A DNA stretch of 64,000 nt from JAHFUS01 sp035689115 (lineage in GTDB: Bacteria; Actinomycetota; Acidimicrobiia; Acidimicrobiales; GCA-2861595). Where the stretch lies: positions 62,001 to 126,000 of the forward strand of contig DASSMA010000064.1 in NCBI GenBank assembly GCA_035689115.1. Direction: 5' to 3'. The notes beneath the pieces were generated by a model, which saw nothing but the letters and a program-made list of their open reading frames with translations, made no database searches and was not told where the DNA came from. Position numbers and translations under genes: made by a program. Positions within the stretch are counted from its first letter, which is position 1. Every line of letters begins with the position of its first letter. Of the stretch, positions 8,801-16,590 are shown piece by piece.

Positions 8801-9949
8801 CAGCGGGTCCTCGCCGGTGCCCGCATCGAGCTGGGCGTACTCGACCGGACGGCCGTGGCGCCCGAGGACCAGGACGACGAGCTGGCTCGCATCATGGAGG
8901 CGGACAACGAGGTGCCCTTCGACGCCGGCGTGGCACCGCTGCTGCGGGCCACCCTGGTGCGCTTCGGAGGTGGCCGCACGGAGCTGGCGCTCACCTTCGA
9001 CCACCTGATCGTCGACCGTACCTCCGTCGACATCCTGCTCACCGCCCTCGACGACGCCTACGAGTGCTTCGCCACCGGTACGGCCCCGCCCCCTGCGGCC
9101 ACCGATGTGCAGTACGCCGACTTCGCCACGTGGGAACGGGCGACGGTCACGCCGGAGATCCTCGACGAGCGGCTCGAGCACTGGCGCCGGCGCCTGGCCG
9201 GCATCCCGCTCGGGCTCGACCTGCCCTTCGACCGGGTCCCGGAGCACCGCGGGGCGGAGACCAGCTTCGTGGCCTTCGTCGTCCCTCCCGACGTCCATGC
9301 CTCGCTCAAGCGACTGGCGGTGGTGTCCAAGAGCTCGCTGTTCGTCGTCACGCTGGCGGCGGTCAAGGTGCTGCTCGCTCGCCGTACCGGCCAGACCGAC
9401 CTGGTGGTGGGCACCCAGGTCACCGCCCGCGACCGGCCCGAGCTGGAAGCCACCGTCGGGCTCTTCACCGGGCCGGCCCTGCTCCGCAGCGACCTCGCCG
9501 GGGACCCCACGTTCGAGACGGTGGTCCGGCGGGTGCGCGACGGGGTGCAGGATCTCTTCGACCACCAGCCCTTCCCCTACTCGAAGATCCGCCAGGAGCT
9601 GGCCCCGGAGGCCCGGCGCCTGGGCATCCCGTCGTGGCGGGCCGTCGACCCGGTGGACGTGGAGTTCTTCTACACCCATCCCCGGCGCTGGTCGCCGGGG
9701 GTGAACATCGTGGCCACGCCGCCCACCGGCCGGTATCCCACCGCCGAGGACCGGGCCGAGTACTCGGAGCCGCTGGAGTTCACCTTCTTCACCGACGGCG
9801 AGCAGCTCTGGGGCAAGCTCACCTTCCCGCTGGACCTCTTCGAGGTGTCGACCGTCGACGGCCTGGTCGACGAGCTCCAGCACCTGCTGGCGTCGGCCGC
9901 CGCCCACTGGTCGTCCCGGCTCTCCTCGATCCCGGAGCAGCAGCGATGA
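5900..9949 (+). CDS. NRPS: interrupted A domain (A-MT-A), carrier, condensation/cyclisation-like domain
   Basis: 1349 residues; ATG chosen because GGGAG lies 5 bp upstream. The adenylation domain begins near residue 40 and is split after its N-terminal part by a methyltransferase (about 185-410; SAM motif VLEVGCGSG at 238-246), then resumes with core A3 FTSGSTGVPKG (447-457), A4 FDLSVYDVF (492-500), A5 GGATEATIW, A7 YRTGDRARWW and A10 TGKVDRRGL. The insertion is thus between A2 and A3, the rarer site. A carrier domain follows (FFDLGGQSL, Ser846), then a condensation-type domain (about 903-1340) whose active motif reads DHLIVDRTS (1034-1042) instead of HHxxxDG. My hand-derived specificity code is D-L-Y-D-F-S-L-I-W-K, close to the cysteine code DLYNLSLIWK. 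The stop overlaps the start of the second NRPS. Confidence 0.93.
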   Translation: MTEHGYNHGGDAARPGGPAVTVEPVPDEWNRTERAYTQDACIHHLFEARARQAPDAVAVVSDDGRLTYAQLDEAAGRVAALLRAAGARPGVFVALCMEHCADAVVGLLGILKSGAAYVPIDPAWPAERQRHILDSLNVVAVVTRPAQYRRLFDLQWELPELDRILCLGAAGDLPPEPVDEDAVRGLWDLVAGGATDEVAAAGFRRTDGGSPFSWDEVAQYRDHVVALATELVDERSRVLEVGCGSGLLLRAIAPVVGACVGADPSPQSLEANRRWADERGLDLTLVTAFAHEPEAFAAGPFDLVLLASTVQFFPGPAYLRRVLRRAAAACVPGGHVLLADVVDPELVEQRFGKAVARAKRDGELHLHPSQLEEVLSGLDEITGFEIRRRRGFPNELACRYDVVLEVAGAGPGAPVGSGLLRTEADLPAVPLEGSAGAAPHDLAYAIFTSGSTGVPKGVMVQHRPVVNLIEWVNTTFSVGPDDRLLLVTSFCFDLSVYDVFGILAAGGSIRVVADGDLREPRRLLSLLCSEGITFWDSAPAALHQVMQFADGDRPGLGPDRLRLVFLSGDWVPVTLPDHVRRHFRDATVVALGGATEATIWSNYFVVGEVDPVWPSIPYGRPIQNARYHVLDEDLAPLPVGEAGDLYIGGECLALGYAGDPVLTGAKFVPDPFTSAPGARLYRTGDRARWWADGNMEFLGRMDSQVKIRGFRVELGEIEVALCRHPAVEVAVVVAHAGPGGDLQLDAYVILHAGADTGALALRSHLAAALPEYMVPQTFTTLNELPLSATGKVDRRGLPVPTVPTGHGRTDPPADEIEALLAALWSEVLQVEGIGTEDNFFDLGGQSLAAARVVARLSELLPVSLPLRAVFDHPTVRDLAAAVRSGLGTAGTGPVPVVEDRRALPLSFLQEQMWEMERNMPGGAWNESFHHRLPEPLDAGALERALAHLVERHEGLRTVFVDDGTEAVQRVLAGARIELGVLDRTAVAPEDQDDELARIMEADNEVPFDAGVAPLLRATLVRFGGGRTELALTFDHLIVDRTSVDILLTALDDAYECFATGTAPPPAATDVQYADFATWERATVTPEILDERLEHWRRRLAGIPLGLDLPFDRVPEHRGAETSFVAFVVPPDVHASLKRLAVVSKSSLFVVTLAAVKVLLARRTGQTDLVVGTQVTARDRPELEATVGLFTGPALLRSDLAGDPTFETVVRRVRDGVQDLFDHQPFPYSKIRQELAPEARRLGIPSWRAVDPVDVEFFYTHPRRWSPGVNIVATPPTGRYPTAEDRAEYSEPLEFTFFTDGEQLWGKLTFPLDLFEVSTVDGLVDELQHLLASAAAHWSSRLSSIPEQQR

Positions 9950-11826
9950 CCGACGCCGAGCTGCCGGAGGCCGACCGCCGGCGGGTGCTGGTGGAGTGGA
10001 ACGACACCGCCGCGCCCTTCCCCCGGACCATCGGGGTCCACCACATGGTCGAGGCCCAGGCGGACCGCACGCCCGGCGCGGTGGCCGTGCTCGGCTCCGG
10101 GCGCTCCCTCACCTACGCCGAGCTCGACGCCGCCGCCAACCGGTGGGCCCACCACCTCGCGAGCCTCGGCGTCGGCCCCGGCGTCGTGGTGGGACTGTGC
10201 CTGTCGAGGACGGTCGACATGGTGGTCGCCCTGCTCGCCGTGCTCAAGGCGGGCGGCGCCTACCTGCCGCTCGATCCCGAGTACCCGGCCGAGCGGCTGC
10301 GGTTCATGCTGGAGGACTCGGCCACCACTGCGGTGATCTGCGAGGAGGCGCTGCTCGACCGGCTGCCGGCGATCGGCGGCCACGTCGTGTGCATCGACCG
10401 GGACCGGCCCGTCGCCGACGCCCTGCCGGCCGACCGCCCGCACGTCCCCTTCGACCAGGAGCAGGTGGCGTACCTCATCTACACCTCGGGCTCCACCGGC
10501 CGCCCCAAGGGCGTCCAGGTCCCGCACCGGGGCATGGTGAACCTGCTCACCGTGATGCTGGACCGGCCCGGGCTGCGCACGAGCGACGTCGTGGCCGCCG
10601 TGACCACCCTGTCCTTCGACATCGCCGGGGTCGAGGTCTGGCTGCCGCTCACCGTCGGCGCGCGCGTCGTCGTCGTCCCCGCCGAGGTGGCGGCGGCGCC
10701 GGGGCCCCTGATGGATCTGCTCGACGGCGCCGGGGCCACCGTCTTCCAGGCGACGCCCGCCACCTTCCGCATGCTGCTGGAGGCCGGCTGGCAGGGCCGG
10801 CCGGGCCTCAAGGTGCTGTGCGGGGGCGAGGCCATGCCGGTGTCGCTGGCCGCCGCCCTCCTGGAGCGCGACGTCGAGCTGTGGAACATGTACGGCCCCA
10901 CCGAGACGACGGTGTGGTCGCTGACGGCGAGGGTCACCAGGCCCAGGCAGGCGCTCAGCATCGGCCGGCCGCTCGGCAACAACACGGTGTACGTCCTCGA
11001 CCCGTCGCTGCGGCCGGTGCCGGTCGGCGTCCCCGGCGAGCTGCACATCGGCGGGGCCGGCGTGGCCCACGGCTACCTGGGCCGGCCCGGGCTCACCGCC
11101 GAGCGCTTCGTCCCGCACCCCTTCGACGACACGCCGGGCGCCCGCGTCTACAAGACGGGCGACCTGGTGCGGTGGAGCGACGACGGGTCCGTCGAGTTCC
11201 TCGGCCGGCTCGACCACCAGGTCAAGGTGCGGGGCTTCCGGGTCGAGTTGGGCGAGGTCGAGGCGGCGCTGGAGTCCCAGCCCGGGGTGCGGGCCGCGGT
11301 TGTCGCCGCCGGCGCCGACGCGCAGGGCACCACCCGGCTCGTCGCCTACGTGGTCCCCGGGGCGGACCCGCCCACCACCACCGAGCTGCGCCACCGCCTC
11401 CAGCTCACCCTGCCCGCCTACATGGTCCCGTCGCTCTTCGTCACCCTCGACGCCTTCCCGCTGACGCCGAACGGGAAGGTCGACCGCAAGGCGCTCCCGC
11501 CGCCCACCGCCACCCGGCCCGAGCTGCTCTCGGCTTTCGTGCCCCCCCGCACGCCGGCCGAGCGGACGCTGGCCGCGGTGTGGGGCGAGGTCCTCGGGGT
11601 GGACGGCGTGGGCATCGAGGACGACTTCTTCGAGCTGGGCGGCCAGTCCCTCCTCGCCCTTCGGGTGGTGGCCGAGGTGCGGCGGTCCTTCGACGTCGAC
11701 CTGCGGCCGGGCGCCGTCTACGAGGCGCCCACCGTGGCCGAGCTGGCGGCGCGGGTGCTGGCCGAGGCCGACCGGGCCGAGGCGCCGGCGCTGGTCGCCC
11801 TGGACCGCTCGACCTTCATCCGATGA
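9946..11826 (+). CDS. NRPS: adenylation-carrier didomain protein
   Basis: 626 residues, start overlapping the first NRPS stop (ATGA). Adenylation core motifs are intact: A3 YTSGSTGRPKG, A4 FDIAGVEVW, A5 NMYGPTETTVW, A7 YKTGDLVRW, A10 NGKVDRKAL. A carrier domain (FFELGGQSLLAL, Ser568) ends the protein about 55 residues later. There is no condensation, epimerisation, thioesterase or reductase domain, so the condensation-type domain of the upstream protein must serve this carrier and release must happen in trans. My hand-read code is D-I-V-Q-V-C-M-V-W-K, which I cannot assign to an amino acid. Confidence 0.93.
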   Translation: MTDAELPEADRRRVLVEWNDTAAPFPRTIGVHHMVEAQADRTPGAVAVLGSGRSLTYAELDAAANRWAHHLASLGVGPGVVVGLCLSRTVDMVVALLAVLKAGGAYLPLDPEYPAERLRFMLEDSATTAVICEEALLDRLPAIGGHVVCIDRDRPVADALPADRPHVPFDQEQVAYLIYTSGSTGRPKGVQVPHRGMVNLLTVMLDRPGLRTSDVVAAVTTLSFDIAGVEVWLPLTVGARVVVVPAEVAAAPGPLMDLLDGAGATVFQATPATFRMLLEAGWQGRPGLKVLCGGEAMPVSLAAALLERDVELWNMYGPTETTVWSLTARVTRPRQALSIGRPLGNNTVYVLDPSLRPVPVGVPGELHIGGAGVAHGYLGRPGLTAERFVPHPFDDTPGARVYKTGDLVRWSDDGSVEFLGRLDHQVKVRGFRVELGEVEAALESQPGVRAAVVAAGADAQGTTRLVAYVVPGADPPTTTELRHRLQLTLPAYMVPSLFVTLDAFPLTPNGKVDRKALPPPTATRPELLSAFVPPRTPAERTLAAVWGEVLGVDGVGIEDDFFELGGQSLLALRVVAEVRRSFDVDLRPGAVYEAPTVAELAARVLAEADRAEAPALVALDRSTFIR

Positions 11827-11834
11827 ACAACGCT

Positions 11835-13019
11835 CTAGCGCGCGACCAGCGGGCGGCCCTCGGCGGCCAGCCGCTCCAGGAGGGCGACAGCGTCCTCGGG
11901 ACCGGGCATGGCCGAGACCTCGTCCCGCACCGCGCCGGCGGCGGCCGCGTACCGGGGGTCGTCCAGCATGGCCACCGTTCGGGCCCGGACGGCGGCGGCG
12001 GACAGCGCTTCCGGGGGCAGCGAGCGGGCCACGCCCCGGGCCTCGCAGAGCATGGCGTTGCGGGCGTGGTCGTGGCCCTGGGGAAGGATCAGCAGGGGAA
12101 CGCCGCGGCCGACGGCGGCGAGCATGGTGCCCGACCCGCCGTGGGTCACCGCCAGGCGGCAGTGGCGGAGCACCAGCGACGTGGGCAGGTAGCTGGCTAC
12201 GTGCACGTGGTCGGGCTGGGGGCCGAGGGCGGCGGGGTCCTGGTCGTGGCCGACGGTGACGATCACGTTGACGGGCAGGTCGGCCAGACCCTCCAGCACG
12301 GTGGCGAAGAGGTGGGTGAAGCGGTTGCAGAACGTGCCGAGGGTCACCAGGACGGTGGGCGCCGGCGGCAGTGCCTCCACCCACGCCGGCAGCCCGCTCC
12401 CGCCGATGGCGTCGGCGGCGGTGGGCCGCAGCGGGTGGGCCACCGGCACGGAGGCGATGTCCGACGTCTGGAGCGACGGCGGGCAGATGTCGAGGTAGAG
12501 GCTCCCGAACATGCCGGCCAGCGGCGGCGGGTCGAGGCCCCGGCCGTGCCACAGGGGCGCGGCCGCCTCGGCGGCGGCCGCCAGGTCGTCGAGGTCGAGG
12601 AGCGGTCCCCAGCTGTGGTTGGCGGCCGGGATCCCGGCCAGAGCGGCGGCCAGCGGCCCGGCGAAGACGGCGGGGCCGTGCACGAGCAGGTCGGCGTGCG
12701 ATGCGTCGACGGCCGCCTCCAGGTGGTCGAGCATCACGGGCGCCACGATGCGGGCTCCCACGTTCGCCAGCGCGAAGCGCAGCCGGTCCTCGAGGGGCAC
12801 CGTCGCCCACTCCGGGAAGCGGGCGTCGAGCTCGCCGGCGATCTGCCGGCGGTCGAGGCCGGCGAGCAGCGAGGGGAAGCCCTCCGTCTCGACGCGCTCC
12901 CGGAACGACTGGGGGACGGCGAAGGCCACGTCGTGGCCGGCAGCGACGGTCGCCCGGGCGACGGGCAGGAGCGGCAGGAAGTGGCCCAGCTCGGCGGCGC
13001 AGGTGAAAAGGACTCGCAC
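11835..13019 (-). CDS. GT1 family (macrolide/UGT-like) glycosyltransferase
   Basis: 394 residues from a GTG just downstream of a GGGGGA run; an ATG 57 bp further up is possible but adds a non-family N-terminus. The protein begins RVLFTCAAELGHFLPLLPVA, the usual acceptor-side opening of GT1 enzymes that decorate natural products. The C-terminal sugar-donor signature is present (HCRLAVTHGGSGTMLAAVGRGVP, LPQGHDHARNA). It converges with the NRPS genes (8 bp apart) and is divergent from the ABC ATPase. Family and place suggest glycosylation of the NRPS product, possibly also as self-protection. Confidence 0.88.
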   Translation of the reverse strand: MRVLFTCAAELGHFLPLLPVARATVAAGHDVAFAVPQSFRERVETEGFPSLLAGLDRRQIAGELDARFPEWATVPLEDRLRFALANVGARIVAPVMLDHLEAAVDASHADLLVHGPAVFAGPLAAALAGIPAANHSWGPLLDLDDLAAAAEAAAPLWHGRGLDPPPLAGMFGSLYLDICPPSLQTSDIASVPVAHPLRPTAADAIGGSGLPAWVEALPPAPTVLVTLGTFCNRFTHLFATVLEGLADLPVNVIVTVGHDQDPAALGPQPDHVHVASYLPTSLVLRHCRLAVTHGGSGTMLAAVGRGVPLLILPQGHDHARNAMLCEARGVARSLPPEALSAAAVRARTVAMLDDPRYAAAAGAVRDEVSAMPGPEDAVALLERLAAEGRPLVAR

Positions 13020-13099
13020 GCATCCCCCGTCGGCGGCGACGCTCGTCCCCGACCGCGCCCGATAGTAGTGCCACACGTAGAGACACGTGGGAGCGGGCG

Positions 13100-14161
13100 G
13101 TGAGCGGGTTGGGCGGCACCGGCCTGGCCGACGGCGCCGCTCCGGCCGAGCGCCGGCGGCGGCTCCGCGACAGGGTGGTGGCTGCCGTCGCCGGGCCGGC
13201 GGCGGGCGCCCTGCCCGTCGAGGCGGAGGGGCTGGTCCGGCGCTTCGGCTCCACCACGGCGGTCGCCGGCGTGGACCTGTCGATCGCGCCCGGTGAGGTC
13301 TTCGGGTTCCTCGGGCCCAACGGCGCCGGCAAGACGACGTGCGTGCGCATGCTGGTCACGCTGCTGCGGCCCACGTCGGGGTGGGCCCGGGTGTGCGGGC
13401 GAGACGTCGTGCGGGAGACCTACGCCGTCCGCCGGGCCATCGGCGTGGCGCTCCAGGAGGCGAGCATCGACCCGTTCATGACCGGGTGCGAGCTGCTCGA
13501 CCTCCAGGGCGCGCTGCACGGCCTGAACCGGGCCCGGACGGCCCGCCGGGGCGGCGAGCTGCTGGAGCGGGTCGGGCTGGCGGCGGTGGCCGGCGACGCC
13601 GTGTCCACCTACTCGGGCGGCATGCGCCGGCGCCTGGACCTGGCCATGGCGCTCCTCCACGAGCCGGCGGTGCTGTTCCTCGACGAGCCCACCGCCGGCC
13701 TGGACCCCCTCAGCCGCACCACCGTGTGGGAGGAGGTCGCCGCCCTCAACGCCGAGCACGGCACCACCGTCTTCCTCACCACCCACTACCTGGAGGAGGC
13801 CGACCGGCTGGCCGGGCGGATCGCCATCCTGGACCACGGCCGCATCGTCAAGGAGGGGAGCCCCGAGGCCCTCAAGGCGGAGATCGGGGCGCCGGCCCTC
13901 ACCGTCACCGTGCCCGGCGGCCGCGACGGCGAGGCCCGCTCGGTGCTGGCCGCCTTCGGCAGCGCCATCCCGGCGGCGCCCGGCAAGGCGGCGGTGCGGC
14001 TTCGCGGCGGGGCGCCGGAGCTGGCGGCGGTGGTGCGGGCCATGGACGCCGCCGGCCTCGAGGTGCGGGGCATCGAGGTGACGGCGCCGAGCATGGACGA
14101 CGTGTTCGCGGCCGCCACCGGCCGCCCCATCTCGCGGGCCGGCGACCCGGAGCCGGCGTGA
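13100..14161 (+). CDS. DrrA-type ABC transporter ATPase
   Basis: 353 residues; GTG with GGGAG about 6 bp upstream. All nucleotide-binding motifs are present: Walker A GPNGAGKTT, Q-loop LQEA, signature YSGGMRRRLDLA, Walker B VLFLDEPTAGLDP and H-loop TTHY. A C-terminal regulatory stretch of about 100 residues ends with SMDDVFAAATG, as in DrrA/CcmA exporters. About 35 extra N-terminal residues precede the domain. No permease is adjacent on either side; the two ABC-2 permeases at 4193-5745 are the natural partners. Export of the cluster product is inferred. Confidence 0.92.
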   Translation: MSGLGGTGLADGAAPAERRRRLRDRVVAAVAGPAAGALPVEAEGLVRRFGSTTAVAGVDLSIAPGEVFGFLGPNGAGKTTCVRMLVTLLRPTSGWARVCGRDVVRETYAVRRAIGVALQEASIDPFMTGCELLDLQGALHGLNRARTARRGGELLERVGLAAVAGDAVSTYSGGMRRRLDLAMALLHEPAVLFLDEPTAGLDPLSRTTVWEEVAALNAEHGTTVFLTTHYLEEADRLAGRIAILDHGRIVKEGSPEALKAEIGAPALTVTVPGGRDGEARSVLAAFGSAIPAAPGKAAVRLRGGAPELAAVVRAMDAAGLEVRGIEVTAPSMDDVFAAATGRPISRAGDPEPA

Positions 14162-14198
14162 CGACACCGCTCTCCAGAAGGCGTCGGGCGGGGGCGCG

Positions 14199-15461
14199 AT
14201 GAGGCAGCCGGCGGTCGACGCGGTCGACCCCGACCCGCTCATGGACGAGCCCGTCCGGTTCCGGGTGGAGGGGCTGGCACCCGGGCGGGTGGTGTCGGTG
14301 CTGGCCCGGTGGGTGGTGGGCGACGCGCTGGTCTCGTCGTGCGCCGACTTCCGCGCCGACGACGACGGGGTGGTGGAGCCGGGCGCCCAGCCCAGCCTGG
14401 CCGGGTCCTACCGGGGAGAGGACCCCTTCGGCCTGTGGTGGTCGGCCGCCACGGCTAGCGGCGACCCGCCTCGCCGGCGGTCGCTGGAGCCGCTGTGGGT
14501 CTCCGTCGCGGTGGTTGCCGGCGGCGAGCGGCTGGCCGGCGCCGTGCTGCGGCGGCGGTGGGTCGGGAGCGGGGTCCAGGTTACGCCCATCGGCGAGGAC
14601 GGCCTCGTGGCGACCTCCTTCCGCCCGGCCGGCACCGGCCCCTTTCCCGCCGCGGTGGTGCTCGGCGGCTCCCTGGGCGGCCTCGGTGGAGCGGAGACGA
14701 AGGCGGCCCTCCTGGCGTCGCGCGGCATCGCCGCCCTGGCGGTCGCCTACTTCGCGGCGCCCGGGCGCCCGCCCGACCTGGCGGAGATCCCGGTGGAGTA
14801 CGTCGGCGCCTGCCTGACGTGGCTCCGGGCCCGTTCCCACGTCGACGCCGGGCGCCTGGCCGTGCTCGGCTCGTCCCGCGGCGCCGAGTTGGCCCTGCTG
14901 GTGGCGGCGGCGTATCCGCAGGTCCGGCGCGTGGTCGCCGCTGCTCCCAGCAGCGTGGTCTGGGGCGCCGTCGGTCGCGGCGCCGCGCCCGGCACGGCGG
15001 CGTGGACCGTCGACGGCCGGCCCCTGCCGACGATGCGCCACTGGCGGTCGGACCTGGCGGACGCCGCCTACGCCGGCGACCCCGTCCGGCTGGCGCCGCT
15101 GTTCGACGACGCCCTCGACGGCCAATCGTCGGCCGGCACCGCCGAGATCCCCGTCGAGCGTGCCCGCGGCCCGGTCCTGCTCATCTCGGGCGGCGACGAC
15201 GCCATGTGGCCGGCCAGGCGGATGGCCGAGGCCGTCGAGCGCCGGGCGGCGGCCTGCGGGGGGCCGTCGGTGCGCCACCTCCACCACCCGCAGGCCGGGC
15301 ACCTGTGCGCCGGCCCGCCCGGCACGGCGATCCCCACGGTGATCTGCCACCCTCTGGACGGCCGCCGCTACCTCATGGGCGGCACCCCGGAAGCCAACGC
15401 GGCGGCGGCCGCCTCCTCGTGGCAGCAGACCCTCGAATTTCTCCTCTGCGAGGTTGCCTGA
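14199..15461 (+). CDS. BAAT/acyl-CoA thioesterase-type alpha/beta hydrolase
   Basis: 420 residues. The N-terminal part (about 1-110) is the beta-sandwich of the acyl-CoA thioester hydrolase / bile-acid-CoA:amino-acid N-acyltransferase family (LMDEPVRFRVEGLAPG, ...GLWWSA). The C-terminal part is an alpha/beta hydrolase with GSSRGAEL as nucleophile elbow (Ser), SGGDDAMWP for the acid and HPQAGH for the histidine. These enzymes cleave thioesters or transfer the acyl group to an amine. It follows the ABC ATPase by 37 bp in the same direction and is the only thioester-cleaving candidate near the TE-less NRPS. The stop codon is the first base triplet of a repeat element. Confidence 0.85.
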   Translation: MRQPAVDAVDPDPLMDEPVRFRVEGLAPGRVVSVLARWVVGDALVSSCADFRADDDGVVEPGAQPSLAGSYRGEDPFGLWWSAATASGDPPRRRSLEPLWVSVAVVAGGERLAGAVLRRRWVGSGVQVTPIGEDGLVATSFRPAGTGPFPAAVVLGGSLGGLGGAETKAALLASRGIAALAVAYFAAPGRPPDLAEIPVEYVGACLTWLRARSHVDAGRLAVLGSSRGAELALLVAAAYPQVRRVVAAAPSSVVWGAVGRGAAPGTAAWTVDGRPLPTMRHWRSDLADAAYAGDPVRLAPLFDDALDGQSSAGTAEIPVERARGPVLLISGGDDAMWPARRMAEAVERRAAACGGPSVRHLHHPQAGHLCAGPPGTAIPTVICHPLDGRRYLMGGTPEANAAAAASSWQQTLEFLLCEVA

Positions 15462-15581
15462 TGGTTCGCTCCGCGCCGTCCTGGCGCTGCGCTCACTTGT
15501 CGCCGGCGCCCTGGCGGGCGCGACGGCGACCGCTCCCACCCGTCGTCGTCCCCGGGAGCCGCCATCCACGGCGGCTGGTCG
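15459..15581 (+). repeat. stop-codon-linked structured repeat, copy 1
   Basis: Begins with the TGA stop of the hydrolase (TGATGGTTCGCTCCGCGCC) and runs 123 bp. The first 88 bp recur identically at 15582. It contains self-complementary parts, for example TCGCCG...CGGCGA, and a 3-prime hairpin AGCCGCC/GGCGGCT. It lies between convergent genes. Related copies are at 38695, 40621 (inverted) and 62582. An indel between copies breaks any shared reading frame, so it is taken as non-coding. Confidence 0.85.
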
Positions 15582-15669
15582 TGATGGTTCGCTCCGCGCC
15601 GTCCTGGCGCTGCGCTCACTTGTCGCCGGCGCCCTGGCGGGCGCGACGGCGACCGCTCCCACCCGTCGT
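15582..15669 (+). repeat. stop-codon-linked structured repeat, copy 2 (3-prime truncated)
   Basis: Exact direct repeat of 15459-15546, 88 bp, period 123 bp. It stops where the minus-strand SnoaL-like gene ends (stop at 15674) and lacks the 3-prime hairpin part. The identity of the two copies points to a recent tandem duplication. Confidence 0.9.
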
Positions 15670-15673
15670 TGCC

Positions 15674-16072
15674 TCAGTCGACCCCGTAGGGGTTGTCGAT
15701 CACGAACAGCCAGCGCCCGTCGGCCTGCCGGCGCACCACGTCGGTGAACCGGCCGGAGAGCTCCACCGGGTTGCCGTCGGGGCCCGTGCCCTTCAGGTGC
15801 CAGCGGCCGCACACCAGCGCCAGGTCGCCGGCCTGCACCACGCGGTCGGGGATGCCGACGAGCGTGGGATCCATGGCCAGCAGCCCGCGCAGCGCCTCGC
15901 GGATCGCGTCGGTGCCCTCGGCCACGTAGGACAGCTGGACGAAGCTCGCCGTCGCTTCGAACAGGCCCACCGCGCCGGCGAGGTCGCCGGCGGTCACGGC
16001 CCCGGCCATCAGCGTGGACGTCTCGGCCGGCGTGCCGGCCAGCAGCATTTCGACCCCGGTCTCCTGTCTCAC
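15674..16072 (-). CDS. SnoaL-like (NTF2 fold) protein
   Basis: 132 residues with the NTF2/ketosteroid-isomerase pattern: an N-terminal helix pair (MAGAVTAGDLAGAVGLFEATA), FVQ...EGTDAIREALRGLLA, and a beta region ending in SGRFTDVVRRQADGRWLFVIDNP. Members range from polyketide cyclases to small hydrolases and many have no known role. It is divergent from the lipoprotein gene with only 50 bp between, where CACTAT occurs twice 12 bp apart in a TATA-like stretch, probably promoter sequence for one or both genes. Function is not predicted. Confidence 0.8.
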   Translation of the reverse strand: MRQETGVEMLLAGTPAETSTLMAGAVTAGDLAGAVGLFEATASFVQLSYVAEGTDAIREALRGLLAMDPTLVGIPDRVVQAGDLALVCGRWHLKGTGPDGNPVELSGRFTDVVRRQADGRWLFVIDNPYGVD

Positions 16073-16122
16073 ACCAGCACTATAGCGGCCACTATTCGCC
16101 GATTCTCGGGAGGAAACGCATC

Positions 16123-16575
16123 ATGACCTGGAGGTCACGCACCGCCGTCGCCCTGGCGCTCGCCGGCCTGCTCGGCGCCTGCTCGGGGGGAGGGAAGGCG
16201 CCCCTGTCCGACGCCTACGTGACGAAGGCGAACGCCCTCTGCGCCCAGTGGACCAAGGACCTGAACGACCTCGGCTTCAACCCGCCGCTCAGCGACGTGA
16301 ACCGGATGGTGCCGTTCACCAAGAAGCTGATCGCCCTCGACACCGGCTACACCGACAAGTTCAAGGCGCTGGACGCCACCCAGGACGAGAAGGCGGCGCT
16401 CGGGCCCGTGTACGCCGCCTTCGACACGATCAACGACGCCGAGGCGGGCGTGCTGAAGGCGGCGGAGGCCGGCGACCGGGTCGGGATCCAGACCTACCAC
16501 CAGAAGTCCGTGAACACCACCACCGCCCTCAACAAGCAGCTACTCGACCTGCGGCTGAAGATCTGCGCCAGCTGA
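16123..16575 (+). CDS. small lipoprotein with NALCA motif
   Basis: 150 residues; ATG preceded by GGGAGGAAAC. The signal peptide ends in a lipobox (LAGLLGAC), so the mature protein is probably lipid-anchored outside the membrane. The mature part is helical and starts YVTKANALCAQWTKDL, ending LRLKICAS; the two cysteines could form a disulfide. The lipoprotein at 19826-20251 has the same plan (FVKEANAICARGNEAM), so they look paralogous. It is followed after 15 bp by the propeller protein, probably one transcript. No enzymatic motif is seen. Confidence 0.8.
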   Translation: MTWRSRTAVALALAGLLGACSGGGKAPLSDAYVTKANALCAQWTKDLNDLGFNPPLSDVNRMVPFTKKLIALDTGYTDKFKALDATQDEKAALGPVYAAFDTINDAEAGVLKAAEAGDRVGIQTYHQKSVNTTTALNKQLLDLRLKICAS

Positions 16576-16590
16576 AAGGGAAGGGGAACC

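Noticed and set aside
15461..15580. Short frame MVRSAPSWRCAH starting inside the repeat, also seen at 38698
   Set aside because: A one-base indel between copies shifts the frame, so conservation is at the DNA or RNA level.
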